Assembly (NCBI RefSeq): GCF_000745775.1
Contig: NZ_JQJY01000008.1
Span: forward strand, 124,001 to 188,000
Reading direction: 5' to 3'
DNA from: Flavobacterium sp. ASV13
GTDB taxonomy: Bacteria; Bacteroidota; Bacteroidia; Flavobacteriales; Flavobacteriaceae
Length of the DNA: 64,000 bases
The notes beneath the pieces were generated by a model. That model was not told the origin of the DNA and searched no databases. It saw only the letters and a program-made list of their open reading frames with translations. The translations under genes and the position numbers were made by a program. Positions 35,537-45,217 of this stretch are shown here, piece by piece. Position 1 is the stretch's first letter. Every line of letters starts with the position of its first letter.

Positions 35537-37132
35537 ATGAGCCAAAAAGATTCAGTTACTACCAGCCAAAGCAGTAAATCAATAGGGAAATATCGATGGA
35601 GCATTTGTGGGTTGCTTTTTTTTGCAACAACAATTAATTATTTAGACCGTCAGGTTCTTTCGTTGACTTGGAAAGATTTTATTGCGCCAGAATTTCATTG
35701 GACAAATAGTGATTATGGAGATATAACTGCTTTGTTTTCGATATTTTACGCTGTTTCACTGTTGTTCGCTGGTCGATTTGTGGATTGGTTAGATACAAAA
35801 AAAGGATTTTTGTGGGCAATTGGAATTTGGTCTATAGGAGCTTGTCTTCATGCTTTTTGTGGGATTGCTACTTCTGGAATAATTACTGGAGATTGGTTTG
35901 TGGGCTTTCATGGATCAAAAGAAATAATAAGCACAGTCCAGGATACTGCTTTGGTAATTAATGTGAGTGTTGCTTTATTCATTTTTGCACGTTTTGTTCT
36001 AGCTGTAGGAGAAGCAGGAAACTTTCCTGCTGCAATTAAAACTACGGCAGAATATTTTCCAAAAAAAGACAGAGCTTTTGCAACAAGTATTTTTAATGCT
36101 GGAGCAACAGTTGGGGCTTTGGCGGCGCCGGTTACAATTCCTTTTATAGCTAAATCTTTTGGTTGGGAAATGTCTTTTATAATCATTGGAGCTTTAGGAT
36201 TTATCTGGATGGGATTTTGGATGTTTATGTATGATAAACCAGAAAATCATAAAAATGTATCTGCAGAGGAATTGGCTTATATTCAGCAAGATGATATTGC
36301 TGAAAGTAAATTAGAAAATTTCGTTCCAGAAACTTCTTCAAAAGTGTCTTTAAAAGAATGTTTTAAATACAAACAGACATGGGCTTTTGCATTTGGAAAA
36401 TTCATGACTGACGGGGTTTGGTGGTTCTTTTTATTCTGGACGCCAGCTTATTTGAGTTCAGTTTACGGAATGGATTCTACTGAGGCAGCTTTGCCGTTGT
36501 TTGTTCTTTATATGATTACGTTATTGTCAATCATTGGAGGATGGTTACCGACTTATTTTGTAGAAAAAAAAGGCATGAATCCGTATGAAGGGAGAATGAG
36601 ATCGATGCTTATTTTTGCCTTTTTTCCTTTGTTAGCTTTAGCTGCTCAGCCTTTAGGTTATATTAGTTATTGGGTGCCAGTTATTATTATCGGAATCGCA
36701 GGTGCAGCGCACCAGTCTTGGTCAGCAAATATTTTTACTACTGTTGGAGATATGTTTCCAAAAAAAGCAATCGCAACGATTACAGGTATTGGAGGATTAG
36801 CTGGAGGAATTGGTTCTACAATTATAAACAAAGGTTCAGGCGTATTATTTGATTTTACACAAAGAAATTGGAGTACTATAAATGGTCAGCCATTATTAGA
36901 AAAATATCCACAATTCCAAAATGCAGTAACAGAAAAGGCTTTTCTGGCTGAAAGAGGAGTGGGGAATTTAGAAGATTTCTTAAAGTCGCTTACAACTGCG
37001 GGTGAAAATGTTGTAAACGGAATAAATACAGGATATATGATTATTTTTTCAATCTGTGCTGTTTCTTATTTGGTAGGTTGGTTAGTGATGAAATCATTAG
37101 TTCCAAAATACAGTCCAATTAAGAATCTTTAA
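35537..37132 (+). CDS. MFS hexuronate transporter (ExuT-like), long form
   Basis: A 531-residue major facilitator protein with twelve membrane segments. It shares the ExuT/anion:cation symporter pattern (INYLDRQVLSLTW in segment 1, AVGEAGNFPAAIKTTAEYFPKKDRA after segment 4). It is about 90 residues longer than the next gene because of two insertions: about residues 112-145 between segments 3 and 4, and about 445-495 before the last segment. The likely cargo is galacturonate, glucuronate or oligouronides. It is the first gene of the catabolic run. Confidence 0.88.
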   Translation: MSQKDSVTTSQSSKSIGKYRWSICGLLFFATTINYLDRQVLSLTWKDFIAPEFHWTNSDYGDITALFSIFYAVSLLFAGRFVDWLDTKKGFLWAIGIWSIGACLHAFCGIATSGIITGDWFVGFHGSKEIISTVQDTALVINVSVALFIFARFVLAVGEAGNFPAAIKTTAEYFPKKDRAFATSIFNAGATVGALAAPVTIPFIAKSFGWEMSFIIIGALGFIWMGFWMFMYDKPENHKNVSAEELAYIQQDDIAESKLENFVPETSSKVSLKECFKYKQTWAFAFGKFMTDGVWWFFLFWTPAYLSSVYGMDSTEAALPLFVLYMITLLSIIGGWLPTYFVEKKGMNPYEGRMRSMLIFAFFPLLALAAQPLGYISYWVPVIIIGIAGAAHQSWSANIFTTVGDMFPKKAIATITGIGGLAGGIGSTIINKGSGVLFDFTQRNWSTINGQPLLEKYPQFQNAVTEKAFLAERGVGNLEDFLKSLTTAGENVVNGINTGYMIIFSICAVSYLVGWLVMKSLVPKYSPIKNL

Positions 37133-37173
37133 AAGATTAACTGACTACCAACCAACTAAAACCAAAAACAACC

Positions 37174-38490
37174 ATGAATCAAGCTAATGCAGCAATAGGA
37201 AAATACCGCTGGACTATTTGTAGTTTAGTTTTTTTTGCAACGACTGTCAATTATTTAGACAGAAATGTAATAAGTTACCTTAGGCCTTTTTTAGCAGAAG
37301 CTTTTCATTGGACACCTGAACAAGAAGTTATTGATTATTCGAATATTGAATTAGCATTTAAAATTGCATATGCTCTGGGAATGCTGGTTGCAGGTGGGAT
37401 TATTGATAAATTGGGTACAAAATTAGGATATGCAATTGCAACCGGTTTGTGGAGTTTGGCAGCAATTGGACATGCATTGGCAACTGGAACAGGAGGTTTT
37501 TTAATTGCTCGTGTATTTTTAGGAATTACAGAAGCAGGAAATTTTCCGGCAGCGATAAAAGCGACAGCTGAATGGTTTCCACAGAAAGAAAGGGCTCTTG
37601 CAACAGGGATTTTTAATTCAGGAAGTAATATTGGGGCAATCATTGTACCGCTTACAGTTCCTCATATTGCAGAAAAATACGGTTGGCAATGGGCTTTTAT
37701 CTTAACAGGGATTGTTGGTTTTGTTTGGCTTTTATTATGGTTTTTATTGTATGAAGTGCCTCAAAAACAAAAGCGTTTATCTCAGGCTGAATTAGAATAT
37801 ATTATTTCAGATCAAGTTGAAATTGCTGAAGTGGATTCAACAGAAAAAGTTTCATGGATAAAACTCTTATCATTTCGTCAGACATGGGCTTTCGCAATTG
37901 GAAAACTGCTGACAGACCCAGTTTGGTGGTTTTACTTATTCTGGCTTCCTGACTTTTTAATGAAACAATACAAACTGACTGCAACTGAAATTATTTGGCC
38001 TTGTGCGCTTGTATATATGATTGGAAGTGTTGGAAGTATTGGCGGTGGCTGGCTTCCGCTGAAATTAATAAATAATAATTGGCCGGCATACAAAGCTCGT
38101 AAAACAAGTATGTTGCTCTATGCGTTTGCAGTTTTGCCGGTTTTGTTTTCACAATATCTCGGAACGATAAATATGTGGTGGGCAATTTTAGTTATTGGTT
38201 TGGCAGTTTCAGCACATCAAGCATGGAGCGCAAATATCTTTACTACAGTTTCGGATATGTTTCCTAAAAAAGCCACAGCATCTGTTACAGGAATGGGAGG
38301 AATGTTTGGTGCGCTTGGCGGTATATTACTGACTTTATTAGTGCAAAAAAACATGTTCGTTTATTATACCAAAATTGGTAAAATTGAAACGGGATACTTC
38401 ATTATGTTCTGCATTTGCGGATTCTCTTATTTATTAGCGTGGCTCATCATGCATATATTGGTTCCGAAAATGAAAAAAGTAGAATTATAA
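37174..38490 (+). CDS. MFS hexuronate transporter (ExuT-like)
   Basis: A 438-residue protein of normal ExuT length with twelve membrane segments, TVNYLDRNVISYLRPFL at the N terminus and GITEAGNFPAAIKATAEWFPQKERALATG in the middle. It is a paralogue of the upstream gene and starts 42 bases after it, so both are on one transcript. It probably takes uronates released from pectin across the inner membrane by proton symport. Confidence 0.92.
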   Translation: MNQANAAIGKYRWTICSLVFFATTVNYLDRNVISYLRPFLAEAFHWTPEQEVIDYSNIELAFKIAYALGMLVAGGIIDKLGTKLGYAIATGLWSLAAIGHALATGTGGFLIARVFLGITEAGNFPAAIKATAEWFPQKERALATGIFNSGSNIGAIIVPLTVPHIAEKYGWQWAFILTGIVGFVWLLLWFLLYEVPQKQKRLSQAELEYIISDQVEIAEVDSTEKVSWIKLLSFRQTWAFAIGKLLTDPVWWFYLFWLPDFLMKQYKLTATEIIWPCALVYMIGSVGSIGGGWLPLKLINNNWPAYKARKTSMLLYAFAVLPVLFSQYLGTINMWWAILVIGLAVSAHQAWSANIFTTVSDMFPKKATASVTGMGGMFGALGGILLTLLVQKNMFVYYTKIGKIETGYFIMFCICGFSYLLAWLIMHILVPKMKKVEL

Positions 38491-38554
38491 AGAAAAAACA
38501 ACGCTAAGTGAAATATTTTTTTGGTTTCAATTATGGTATTTCAATATAAAAAAT

Positions 38555-38576
38555 TAAATTTGTGCAATCGATTACA
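38555..38576 (+). promoter_or_regulatory. -7 box and LacI-type operator before kduI
   Basis: TAAATTTG (38555-38562) is directly followed by TGCAATCGATTACA (38563-38576). The arrangement and wording equal those before the transporter gene (35412-35433). A good -33 box is not seen (TATG at 38532 is in the right place). The kduI start codon follows 15 bases after the operator. Confidence 0.75.
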
Positions 38577-38590
38577 TTAATTTAGAAATT

Positions 38591-39430
38591 ATGACAAAAT
38601 ATAGTTCAAGATACGCATCAAGCCCCGAAGCTGTAAAAAAATATGACACACAACAATTGAGAGAAGAATTCTTAATTGACGACTTAATGCAGGAAGATGA
38701 AGTGGTGTTGGTTTATTCTCATTACGATAGATATATTGCTGGATCAGCAGTTCCTGTAAAAGGAGATTTGGCTTTGGAAACAATTGATCCGTTGAAAGCG
38801 CCTTATTTTTTAGAAAGAAGAGAATTAGGTATTATTAATGTTGGAGGAAGCGGTTCTGTTGTTGTTGAAGGAACTACTTATGAGTTAGGTTTTAAAGATG
38901 CTTTGTACATCGGAAGTGGTAATAAAGAAGTAATTTTCAAAAGTACTGACGCTAAAAATCCAGCTAAGTTTTATCTTAATTCAGCACCAGCTCATACAAC
39001 TTATCCAACTGTAAAAGTAAGTTTGGCTGAGGCAAATAAATTAAACTTAGGTGCAGTGGAAACAGCAAATCACCGTACAGTAAACCAAATGATTATTGGA
39101 AGTGTGGTTACAACTTGCCAACTGCAAATGGGAATGACAGAATTAAATACAGGAAGTGTTTGGAATACTATGCCAGCGCACGTGCACGATCGTAGAATGG
39201 AAGTTTATTTCTATTTAGATATTCCAGAAAACCAGGCGGTTTGTCACTTTATGGGACAGCCACAAGAAACAAGACATATCTGGATGAACAATCATCAGGC
39301 AGTTATTTCTCCGCCTTGGTCAATTCACTCTGGTTCAGGAACTAGTAATTATACTTTTATCTGGGGAATGGCAGGTGAGAATTTAGATTACGGAGATATG
39401 GATGTTTGTAAAATCACAGATTTAAGATAA
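38591..39430 (+). CDS. kduI: 5-dehydro-4-deoxy-D-glucuronate isomerase
   Basis: The full-length 279-residue KduI. The metal site motif TMPAHVHDRRMEVYFYLDI (His-x-His and Glu) and the late SIHSGSGTSNYTFIWGMAGEN are as in the family. It converts 4-deoxy-L-threo-5-hexosulose uronate, the product of unsaturated uronide hydrolysis, to 3-deoxy-D-glycero-2,5-hexodiulosonate in the cytoplasm. It has its own operator and is followed five bases later by kduD, which takes the next step. Confidence 0.97.
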   Translation: MTKYSSRYASSPEAVKKYDTQQLREEFLIDDLMQEDEVVLVYSHYDRYIAGSAVPVKGDLALETIDPLKAPYFLERRELGIINVGGSGSVVVEGTTYELGFKDALYIGSGNKEVIFKSTDAKNPAKFYLNSAPAHTTYPTVKVSLAEANKLNLGAVETANHRTVNQMIIGSVVTTCQLQMGMTELNTGSVWNTMPAHVHDRRMEVYFYLDIPENQAVCHFMGQPQETRHIWMNNHQAVISPPWSIHSGSGTSNYTFIWGMAGENLDYGDMDVCKITDLR

Positions 39431-39435
39431 GAATT

Positions 39436-40227
39436 ATGACAAACTTATTTGATATAAATGGAAAAGTTGCGTTAATCACAGGAAGTACACACGGACTTGG
39501 AATGGCAATGGCAAAAGGATTAGGTCAAGCGGGAGCGACAATTGTGGTGAACGGAAATTCTTCTCAAGAAAAAATTGACAACGCTGTTAATGAATTGAAA
39601 AGTGAGGGAATAAATGCTGTAGGATATAAATTTAATGTAACTGAAGAAAAAGAAGTTGCAGAAGCAGTTCAAAAAATTGAAAAGGAAGTTGGTCCAATCG
39701 CTATTTTAATCAACAACGCAGGAATCATTAAAAGAATTCCGCTTCTAGAAATGGAAGTTGCTGATTTCAGAGAAGTAATTGATATTGATTTGGTAAGTCC
39801 GTTTATCGTTTCGAAGCATGTTGCAAAAGGTATGATCGAAAGAAGACAAGGGAAAATAATCAACATTTGCTCGATGATGAGTGAATTAGGAAGAAACACA
39901 GTTTCTGCTTATGCTGCAGCAAAAGGAGGCTTGAAAATGCTGACTAAAAATATGGCGACAGAATGGGCAAAATACAATGTTCAAATCAACGGAATTGGTC
40001 CTGGATATTTTGCAACGGAACAAACAAAACCTATCAGAGTTGACGGACATCCGTTTAATGATTTTATCATCAGCAGAACTCCGGCAGCAAAATGGGGTGA
40101 TCCGAGTGATTTAGCTGGAGCGGCGATATTTTTGTCTTCAAAAGCAAGTGATTTTGTAAACGGTCACATTTTATACGTTGACGGTGGTATTTTGGCAACT
40201 ATCGGGAAACCATCAAACGAAGAATAA
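39436..40227 (+). CDS. kduD: 2-deoxy-D-gluconate 3-dehydrogenase type SDR (KduD)
   Basis: A 263-residue SDR with ITGSTHGLGMAMAKGL, NNAGIIKR, catalytic Ser and YAAAKGG (Tyr-x-x-x-Lys), and the KduD/IdnO-type ending FVNGHILYVDGGILATIGKP. It reduces the KduI product to 2-keto-3-deoxygluconate using NADH. It is five bases after kduI and 25 bases before uxaC. Gluconate 5-dehydrogenases are close relatives, but the context supports KduD. Confidence 0.94.
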   Translation: MTNLFDINGKVALITGSTHGLGMAMAKGLGQAGATIVVNGNSSQEKIDNAVNELKSEGINAVGYKFNVTEEKEVAEAVQKIEKEVGPIAILINNAGIIKRIPLLEMEVADFREVIDIDLVSPFIVSKHVAKGMIERRQGKIINICSMMSELGRNTVSAYAAAKGGLKMLTKNMATEWAKYNVQINGIGPGYFATEQTKPIRVDGHPFNDFIISRTPAAKWGDPSDLAGAAIFLSSKASDFVNGHILYVDGGILATIGKPSNEE

Positions 40228-40252
40228 TTCTCAATTTTTATTAAAAGAAGAC

Positions 40253-41656
40253 ATGAGCGCGAATACATTCATAAACGATAATTTTTTATTAGAAAATAAA
40301 TTTGCTGAAGAATTATATCATAATTATTCTAAAAACCAGCCAATTATTGATTACCATAATCACTTAAATCCACAGTTTATTGCCGAAGATAAAATTTTTG
40401 ACAATATCACACAGGTTTGGATAAACGGTGATCACTACAAATGGCGCGCAATGCGTACATTAGGAATCAACGAACAGTTTGTAACCGGAAATGGTTCTGA
40501 TAAAGATAAATTCTTGAACTGGGGAAAAACAGTTCCGTACACTATGCGTAATCCTTTGTATCACTGGACGCATTTAGAATTGGCTCGTTATTTTGATATT
40601 TATGACCTTTTGAATGAAAAATCGGCTGAGAAAATTTATATCGAAACTTCTGAAAAAATAAATTCTCCGGCTTACAGCACGCAAAATCTTCTTAAAAAAG
40701 TAAATGCTGAATTAGTTTGTACTACTGAAGATCCTATTGACAATTTGGAATTTCATAAAAAACTGACTCAAAATCCAATTGGAACTAAAATGAGTACAGC
40801 TTTCAGACCTGATAAAGCGATTTTAATTTCAAATGACGGATATAATGCCTATGTAGATACTTTAGGAGAAGTATCAGGCATCGCGATTGAAACTTATACT
40901 GATTTACGTGCAGCACTGAGAAAAAGAATTGAATTCTTTAATGCAAATGGATGTAAATTAAGCGATCACGGACTTGATCAGATTTATTTTGAAAATTTCA
41001 CTGAAAATGAAGTAAGCGCAATTTTCAAAAAGAAAAGAGAAAACGGAGAATTAGCTCCAGAAGAAGCATTGAAATTCCAAAGTGCCATTTTATTGTTCTT
41101 GTCTGAAACGTATCATGAATTTGGATGGGTACAGCAGTTTCACTTAGGTGCTTTGAGAAATAATAATGCACGTATGCACAGAATTTTAGGTCCAGATACT
41201 GGATGGGATTCTATTGGAGATTATCCGCAGGCGCAAAAATTGTCTAGCTTTTTAAATGCTTTAGACAGTAAAGATAAATTATCAAAAACGATTATCTATA
41301 ATTTAAATCCTGCCGATAATGAAGTAATGGCGACGATGATTGGAAATTTCAATGACGGAAGCGTTCGCGGAAAAGTACAATTTGGTTCAGGATGGTGGTT
41401 TTTAGATCAGAAAGACGGAATGACTAAGCAGTTGAACGCACTTTCAAACATGGGGTTAATCAGCTGTTTTGTTGGAATGCTAACAGATTCTAGAAGCTTT
41501 TTATCATTCCCAAGACACGAATATTTCAGACGTATTTTGTGTAATCTCCTTGGAGATGAAATTAAACGTGGAGAACTTCCAAATGATATGGAATGGATTG
41601 GGAAATTAGTTTCTGATATTTCATACAACAACGCTAAAGAATATTTCAAATTTTAA
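40253..41656 (+). CDS. uxaC: Glucuronate/galacturonate isomerase
   Basis: A 467-residue protein from the ATG at 40253 (MSANTFINDNFLL); the open frame runs 25 codons upstream into the end of kduD and is not used. Family marks include IIDYHNHLNPQFIAEDK with the metal-binding His-x-His, PLYHWTHLELARYF and SFLSFPRHEYFRRILCNLLG. It converts D-galacturonate to tagaturonate (and D-glucuronate to fructuronate). A nested inverted repeat separates it from kdgK. Confidence 0.97.
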   Translation: MSANTFINDNFLLENKFAEELYHNYSKNQPIIDYHNHLNPQFIAEDKIFDNITQVWINGDHYKWRAMRTLGINEQFVTGNGSDKDKFLNWGKTVPYTMRNPLYHWTHLELARYFDIYDLLNEKSAEKIYIETSEKINSPAYSTQNLLKKVNAELVCTTEDPIDNLEFHKKLTQNPIGTKMSTAFRPDKAILISNDGYNAYVDTLGEVSGIAIETYTDLRAALRKRIEFFNANGCKLSDHGLDQIYFENFTENEVSAIFKKKRENGELAPEEALKFQSAILLFLSETYHEFGWVQQFHLGALRNNNARMHRILGPDTGWDSIGDYPQAQKLSSFLNALDSKDKLSKTIIYNLNPADNEVMATMIGNFNDGSVRGKVQFGSGWWFLDQKDGMTKQLNALSNMGLISCFVGMLTDSRSFLSFPRHEYFRRILCNLLGDEIKRGELPNDMEWIGKLVSDISYNNAKEYFKF

Positions 41657-41665
41657 TTTTTTTTA

Positions 41666-41815
41666 ACCATTAAGGCATTAAGAAAATTAAGTTTTTGGTT
41701 TATTAAATAGTTACTTAAATAATGAAGATAATTAAGCGAGTGCGCTTAATAAACTTAACCTTTAATCGCAAAGAGAACATAAAGTAAAGCTTAATTTTCT
41801 TAATGCCTTAATGGT
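41666..41815. repeat. Nested inverted repeat between uxaC and kdgK
   Basis: The 26-base arms 41666-41691 and 41790-41815 are exact reverse complements. Inside the 98-base spacer lies a second perfect hairpin, ATTAAGCG-AGTG-CGCTTAAT (41731-41750). It sits in the middle of an otherwise continuous operon and could attenuate or process the message. Confidence 0.8.
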
Positions 41816-41834
41816 AAAATTAAAAATAAAAAAA

Positions 41835-42857
41835 ATGAGTAGAGTAGTTTCATTTGGAGAAATTATGTTGCGTCTATCTACAGAAAGACATTTACGTTTT
41901 TCGCAATCTACAGCATTTGGTGCTACGTACGGAGGTGGAGAATTTAATGTAGCAGTTTCTTTAGCAAATTATGGCGTGAATGCAGAATTCGTTACAAGAT
42001 TACCGGAAAATGAAATTGGTTTTTCGGCATTAAAAGAAATCCGAAAAATGAATGTCGAGTCTAAAAACATTGTTTACGGAGGAGAACGTTTAGGGATTTA
42101 TTTTCTTGAAACAGGTGCAGGAACCCGCGGAAGCAATGTAGTTTACGATCGTGCGCACAGTTCGATGGCAACTATTCAAAAAGGAAATATTGACTGGGAT
42201 AAAGTTTTAGATGGTGCCGAATGGTTTCATTGGAGCGGTATAACGCCAGCAATTTCTGAAAGTGCTGCTGAAGCTTGTTTAGAAGCAATTAAAGTCGCTC
42301 ACAAAAAAGGAATTACTATTTCCTGCGATTTAAATTATAGATCAAAATTGTGGCAATACGGAAAAACGCCAAGCGAAGTAATGCCAGAAATGCTAAAATA
42401 CAGCAATGTGATTTTAGGAGATATTGATACGGCTTATTTTATGTTAGGAATCCCTAAAGTAAATCCTAATTATCAGGACGAAAAAACACTTCCGGCGGTA
42501 TATGATAAATTGTTCGAATTGATTCCGAATCTTAAAGTTGTGGCAACGACATTACGCTATTCTGTTAGTGCTTCGCATCAAAGAATTGGCGGGATTTTAT
42601 ACGACGGAAAAGCAATTTACAGCGCTGCAGTTAAAGAAGTAACGCCTGTAGTTGACCGTGTAGGAAGTGGAGATGCTTTTATGGGCGGATTAATTTATGG
42701 TTTGCTACAATATCAAAATAATAATCAGAGAGCTTTGGATTTTGCCGTTGCTGCTTGTTGCTTAAAACATACAATTGCCGGTGATTATAACTTGGTAACA
42801 TTAAAAGAAGTTGAAAATATGATTGATGGCGATGGTTCGGCATTAGTTTCAAGATAA
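41835..42857 (+). CDS. kdgK: 2-keto-3-deoxygluconate kinase (PfkB family)
   Basis: A 340-residue PfkB/ribokinase-type kinase from the ATG at 41835; the frame starts eight codons earlier inside the inverted repeat. VVSFGEIMLRLST opens the fold, GGGEFNVAVSLANYG is the first PfkB signature, and VVDRVGSGDAFMGGLIYGLL is the second, with the catalytic Asp. It phosphorylates KDG to KDPG with ATP. kdgA follows after seven bases. Confidence 0.93.
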   Translation: MSRVVSFGEIMLRLSTERHLRFSQSTAFGATYGGGEFNVAVSLANYGVNAEFVTRLPENEIGFSALKEIRKMNVESKNIVYGGERLGIYFLETGAGTRGSNVVYDRAHSSMATIQKGNIDWDKVLDGAEWFHWSGITPAISESAAEACLEAIKVAHKKGITISCDLNYRSKLWQYGKTPSEVMPEMLKYSNVILGDIDTAYFMLGIPKVNPNYQDEKTLPAVYDKLFELIPNLKVVATTLRYSVSASHQRIGGILYDGKAIYSAAVKEVTPVVDRVGSGDAFMGGLIYGLLQYQNNNQRALDFAVAACCLKHTIAGDYNLVTLKEVENMIDGDGSALVSR

Positions 42858-42864
42858 AATAAAA

Positions 42865-43536
42865 ATGGCAAAATATTCAAGAATTGAAGTAGCACAGCAA
42901 ATGAAAGAAAACGGAATGGTTCCGTTATTTTTTCATTCTGATATAGAATTAAGCAAAAAGGTTTTAAAAGCTTGTTATGATGGTGGTTCACGTTTAATGG
43001 AATTTACGAGCAGAGGCGATTTTGCCCATGAAGTTTTTGGTGAATTGAACAAATATGCATTAGCAGAATTACCTGGAATGATGTTAGGAGTTGGTTCGAT
43101 AACAGATGCAGCTTCAGCTTCACTTTATATGAGTTTGGGCGCAAATTTTATTGTAACTCCAGTTTTTAGAGAAGATATTGCAATTGCTTGTAATCGTCGT
43201 AAAGTATTGTGGTCGCCAGGTTGCGGAACGCTTACTGAAATTGCAAGAGCGGAAGAATTAGGTTGTGAAATTGTGAAATTGTTTCCAGCGGATATTTACG
43301 GACCAGAATTCATCAAAGCAATAAAAGGACCATGTCCTTGGACAAACATTATGCCAACTGGAGGTGTTTATCCAACGGTTGAAAGTTTAAGTTCTTGGTT
43401 AAATGCCGGAGCAACTTGCGTGGGTCTTGGTTCACAATTGATTTCAAAAGATATATTGGATAAACAAGATTTTGACGGTTTACAGACTAAAGTAAGTCAA
43501 GTTTTGGAGATCATTAAAAATATTAAAAATAAATAG
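42865..43536 (+). CDS. kdgA: KDPG/KHG aldolase
   Basis: A 223-residue (beta/alpha)8 class I aldolase. The active-site Glu in LMEFTSRGDF and the Schiff-base Lys in CEIVKLFPADIYGPEFIKAIKGP are present, as is PTGGVYP. It cleaves KDPG to pyruvate and glyceraldehyde-3-phosphate and is the end of both branches of the pathway. It lies seven bases after kdgK. Confidence 0.95.
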   Translation: MAKYSRIEVAQQMKENGMVPLFFHSDIELSKKVLKACYDGGSRLMEFTSRGDFAHEVFGELNKYALAELPGMMLGVGSITDAASASLYMSLGANFIVTPVFREDIAIACNRRKVLWSPGCGTLTEIARAEELGCEIVKLFPADIYGPEFIKAIKGPCPWTNIMPTGGVYPTVESLSSWLNAGATCVGLGSQLISKDILDKQDFDGLQTKVSQVLEIIKNIKNK

Positions 43537-43603
43537 GGAATAATCATACCAGTTCCTTATTTGGCATGCGGTTTTTTTTAGAGTTTTAGATGTTGTAATT
43601 GAG

Positions 43604-43671
43604 CATTACGCTTGCAAAATAAATCTTGTCACTCCTCACAGCAGGATTTATTTACTCTTTCAGGTGTAATG
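43604..43671 (+). promoter_or_regulatory. Possible structured leader before uxaB
   Basis: In the 214-base gap between kdgA and uxaB, CATTAC (43604-43609) pairs with GTAATG (43666-43671), and inside this AAATAAATC (43617-43625) pairs with GATTTATTT (43645-43653). It is a two-tier stem that does not match any riboswitch I know. No U run follows. Confidence 0.35.
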
Positions 43672-43750
43672 TTTCTTTTACAATATAAAGCCGAGAAAAA
43701 ATGAATAAGGTAATGAAGATGGTTATTTATAACGCTCAAATGAATTTATA

Positions 43751-45199
43751 ATGGAAAAAATAAACAGATCAAATACGGAGTTTTCACATAGACTTCCGAT
43801 AAAAATAGTGCAGTTTGGAGAGGGAAATTTCTTGAGAGCTTTTGTAGAATATGCTTTTCAGGAATTAAATAAAAAAGCAGATTTCAATGCTGGAATTGCA
43901 GTTGTACAGCCTATTGACAGAGGATTAGTGAACATGATTAATGATCAGGACGGTCTGTATACTTTATTCATGAAAGGTGTTAAAAAAGGTGAGGAAATTC
44001 AGGAAAAAGAATTGATTACAAATATTGTAAAAGCGGTTGATCCTTATGCTTCTTTTCAGGAATTTTTGTCTTTAGCCAAAGAAGAAGAATTAGAATTTAT
44101 TATTTCTAATACAACTGAAGCTGGAATAGAATATATTGAGTCTGATAAACCTACTATGCAGCCTCCAGTTTCTTTTCCTGCAAAATTAACCGTACTTTTA
44201 CATGAAAGATTTAAGCATTTTAATGGCGATAAATCAAAGGCTCTAACAATTATTCCTTGTGAGTTAATTAATTATAATTCAGATACTTTAAAGGAAATTG
44301 TTTTGAAATATAGCAATGATTGGAATCTTGGAGAAGATTTTAAATCATGGCTAACTAACGATTGTTCTTTTCATAATACTTTAGTTGACAGAATTGTTCC
44401 TGGGTATCCAAAAGACCAAATCGAAGAATACAATAGTCAGCTTCTTTACAAAGATGATTTGATTGTAAGTGCTGAAAGTTTCTTTTTATGGGTTATTGAA
44501 GGAGATGACAAATTAAAAGCGAAACTTCCGTTTGAAAAAACAGATTTAGATGTGAAAATTGTGGCTGATATGCAGCCGTACCGTACGCGTAAAGTTAGAA
44601 TTTTGAATGGTGCACACACTGCAATGGTGCCATTTTCATTGCTTTACGGAAACGAAACTGTAAAAGAAACTGTTGACAATGCCTTTACTGGAGAATTTGT
44701 AAATAAAGCAGTTTTTGACGAGATTAATGAGACTTTAAATATGGATAAAGCGGAATTGGCTAGTTTTTCTGAAGAAATATTAGACCGTTTCAGGAACCCA
44801 TTTATAAAGCATTTATTGTCTTCTATTGCTTTAAATTCTATTTCTAAATTTAAAGTCCGTGTATTACCAAGTTTAACGGGATATGTTGATGTTCATCATA
44901 AATTACCGGTTCATTTAACTTTTGCATTTGCGTGTTTAATTCGTTTTTATAAAGGTACTTGGAAAGGTGAAAGCTTGCCAGTTCAAGACAGTGAGGATAT
45001 TGTTTCGTTCTTTAACGGACTTTGGACGTCAGATGATTATAATAAAATAGCAAGATTGACTTTGCAAAATAAAAACTTCTGGGATGAAGATTTGACTGAA
45101 ATTCCTTCTCTTACAGAATCAATTGCAAAAGCTTTAGAAGAAATTGATGCAAATGGAGTTGAGCAAGGCTTCATCAATTTTCAAAAACAATTAAATTAA
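43751..45199 (+). CDS. uxaB: Tagaturonate reductase (altronate oxidoreductase)
   Basis: A 482-residue mannitol-dehydrogenase-family protein. IVQFGEGNFLRAFVEY is the NAD-binding start, and RTRKVRILNGAHTAMVPFSLLYG and HLLSSIALNSISKFKVRVLPSL are the UxaB marks. It reduces D-tagaturonate to D-altronate with NADH, the second step of galacturonate breakdown. uxaA follows 18 bases later. A weak structured region lies upstream. Confidence 0.96.
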   Translation: MEKINRSNTEFSHRLPIKIVQFGEGNFLRAFVEYAFQELNKKADFNAGIAVVQPIDRGLVNMINDQDGLYTLFMKGVKKGEEIQEKELITNIVKAVDPYASFQEFLSLAKEEELEFIISNTTEAGIEYIESDKPTMQPPVSFPAKLTVLLHERFKHFNGDKSKALTIIPCELINYNSDTLKEIVLKYSNDWNLGEDFKSWLTNDCSFHNTLVDRIVPGYPKDQIEEYNSQLLYKDDLIVSAESFFLWVIEGDDKLKAKLPFEKTDLDVKIVADMQPYRTRKVRILNGAHTAMVPFSLLYGNETVKETVDNAFTGEFVNKAVFDEINETLNMDKAELASFSEEILDRFRNPFIKHLLSSIALNSISKFKVRVLPSLTGYVDVHHKLPVHLTFAFACLIRFYKGTWKGESLPVQDSEDIVSFFNGLWTSDDYNKIARLTLQNKNFWDEDLTEIPSLTESIAKALEEIDANGVEQGFINFQKQLN

Positions 45200-45217
45200 G
45201 AATTACATACGATAGTT

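Noticed and set aside
40178..40252. The 25-codon upstream extension of uxaC overlapping kduD.
   Set aside because: The UxaC family begins near MSANTF; the extension reads the kduD C terminus in another frame.
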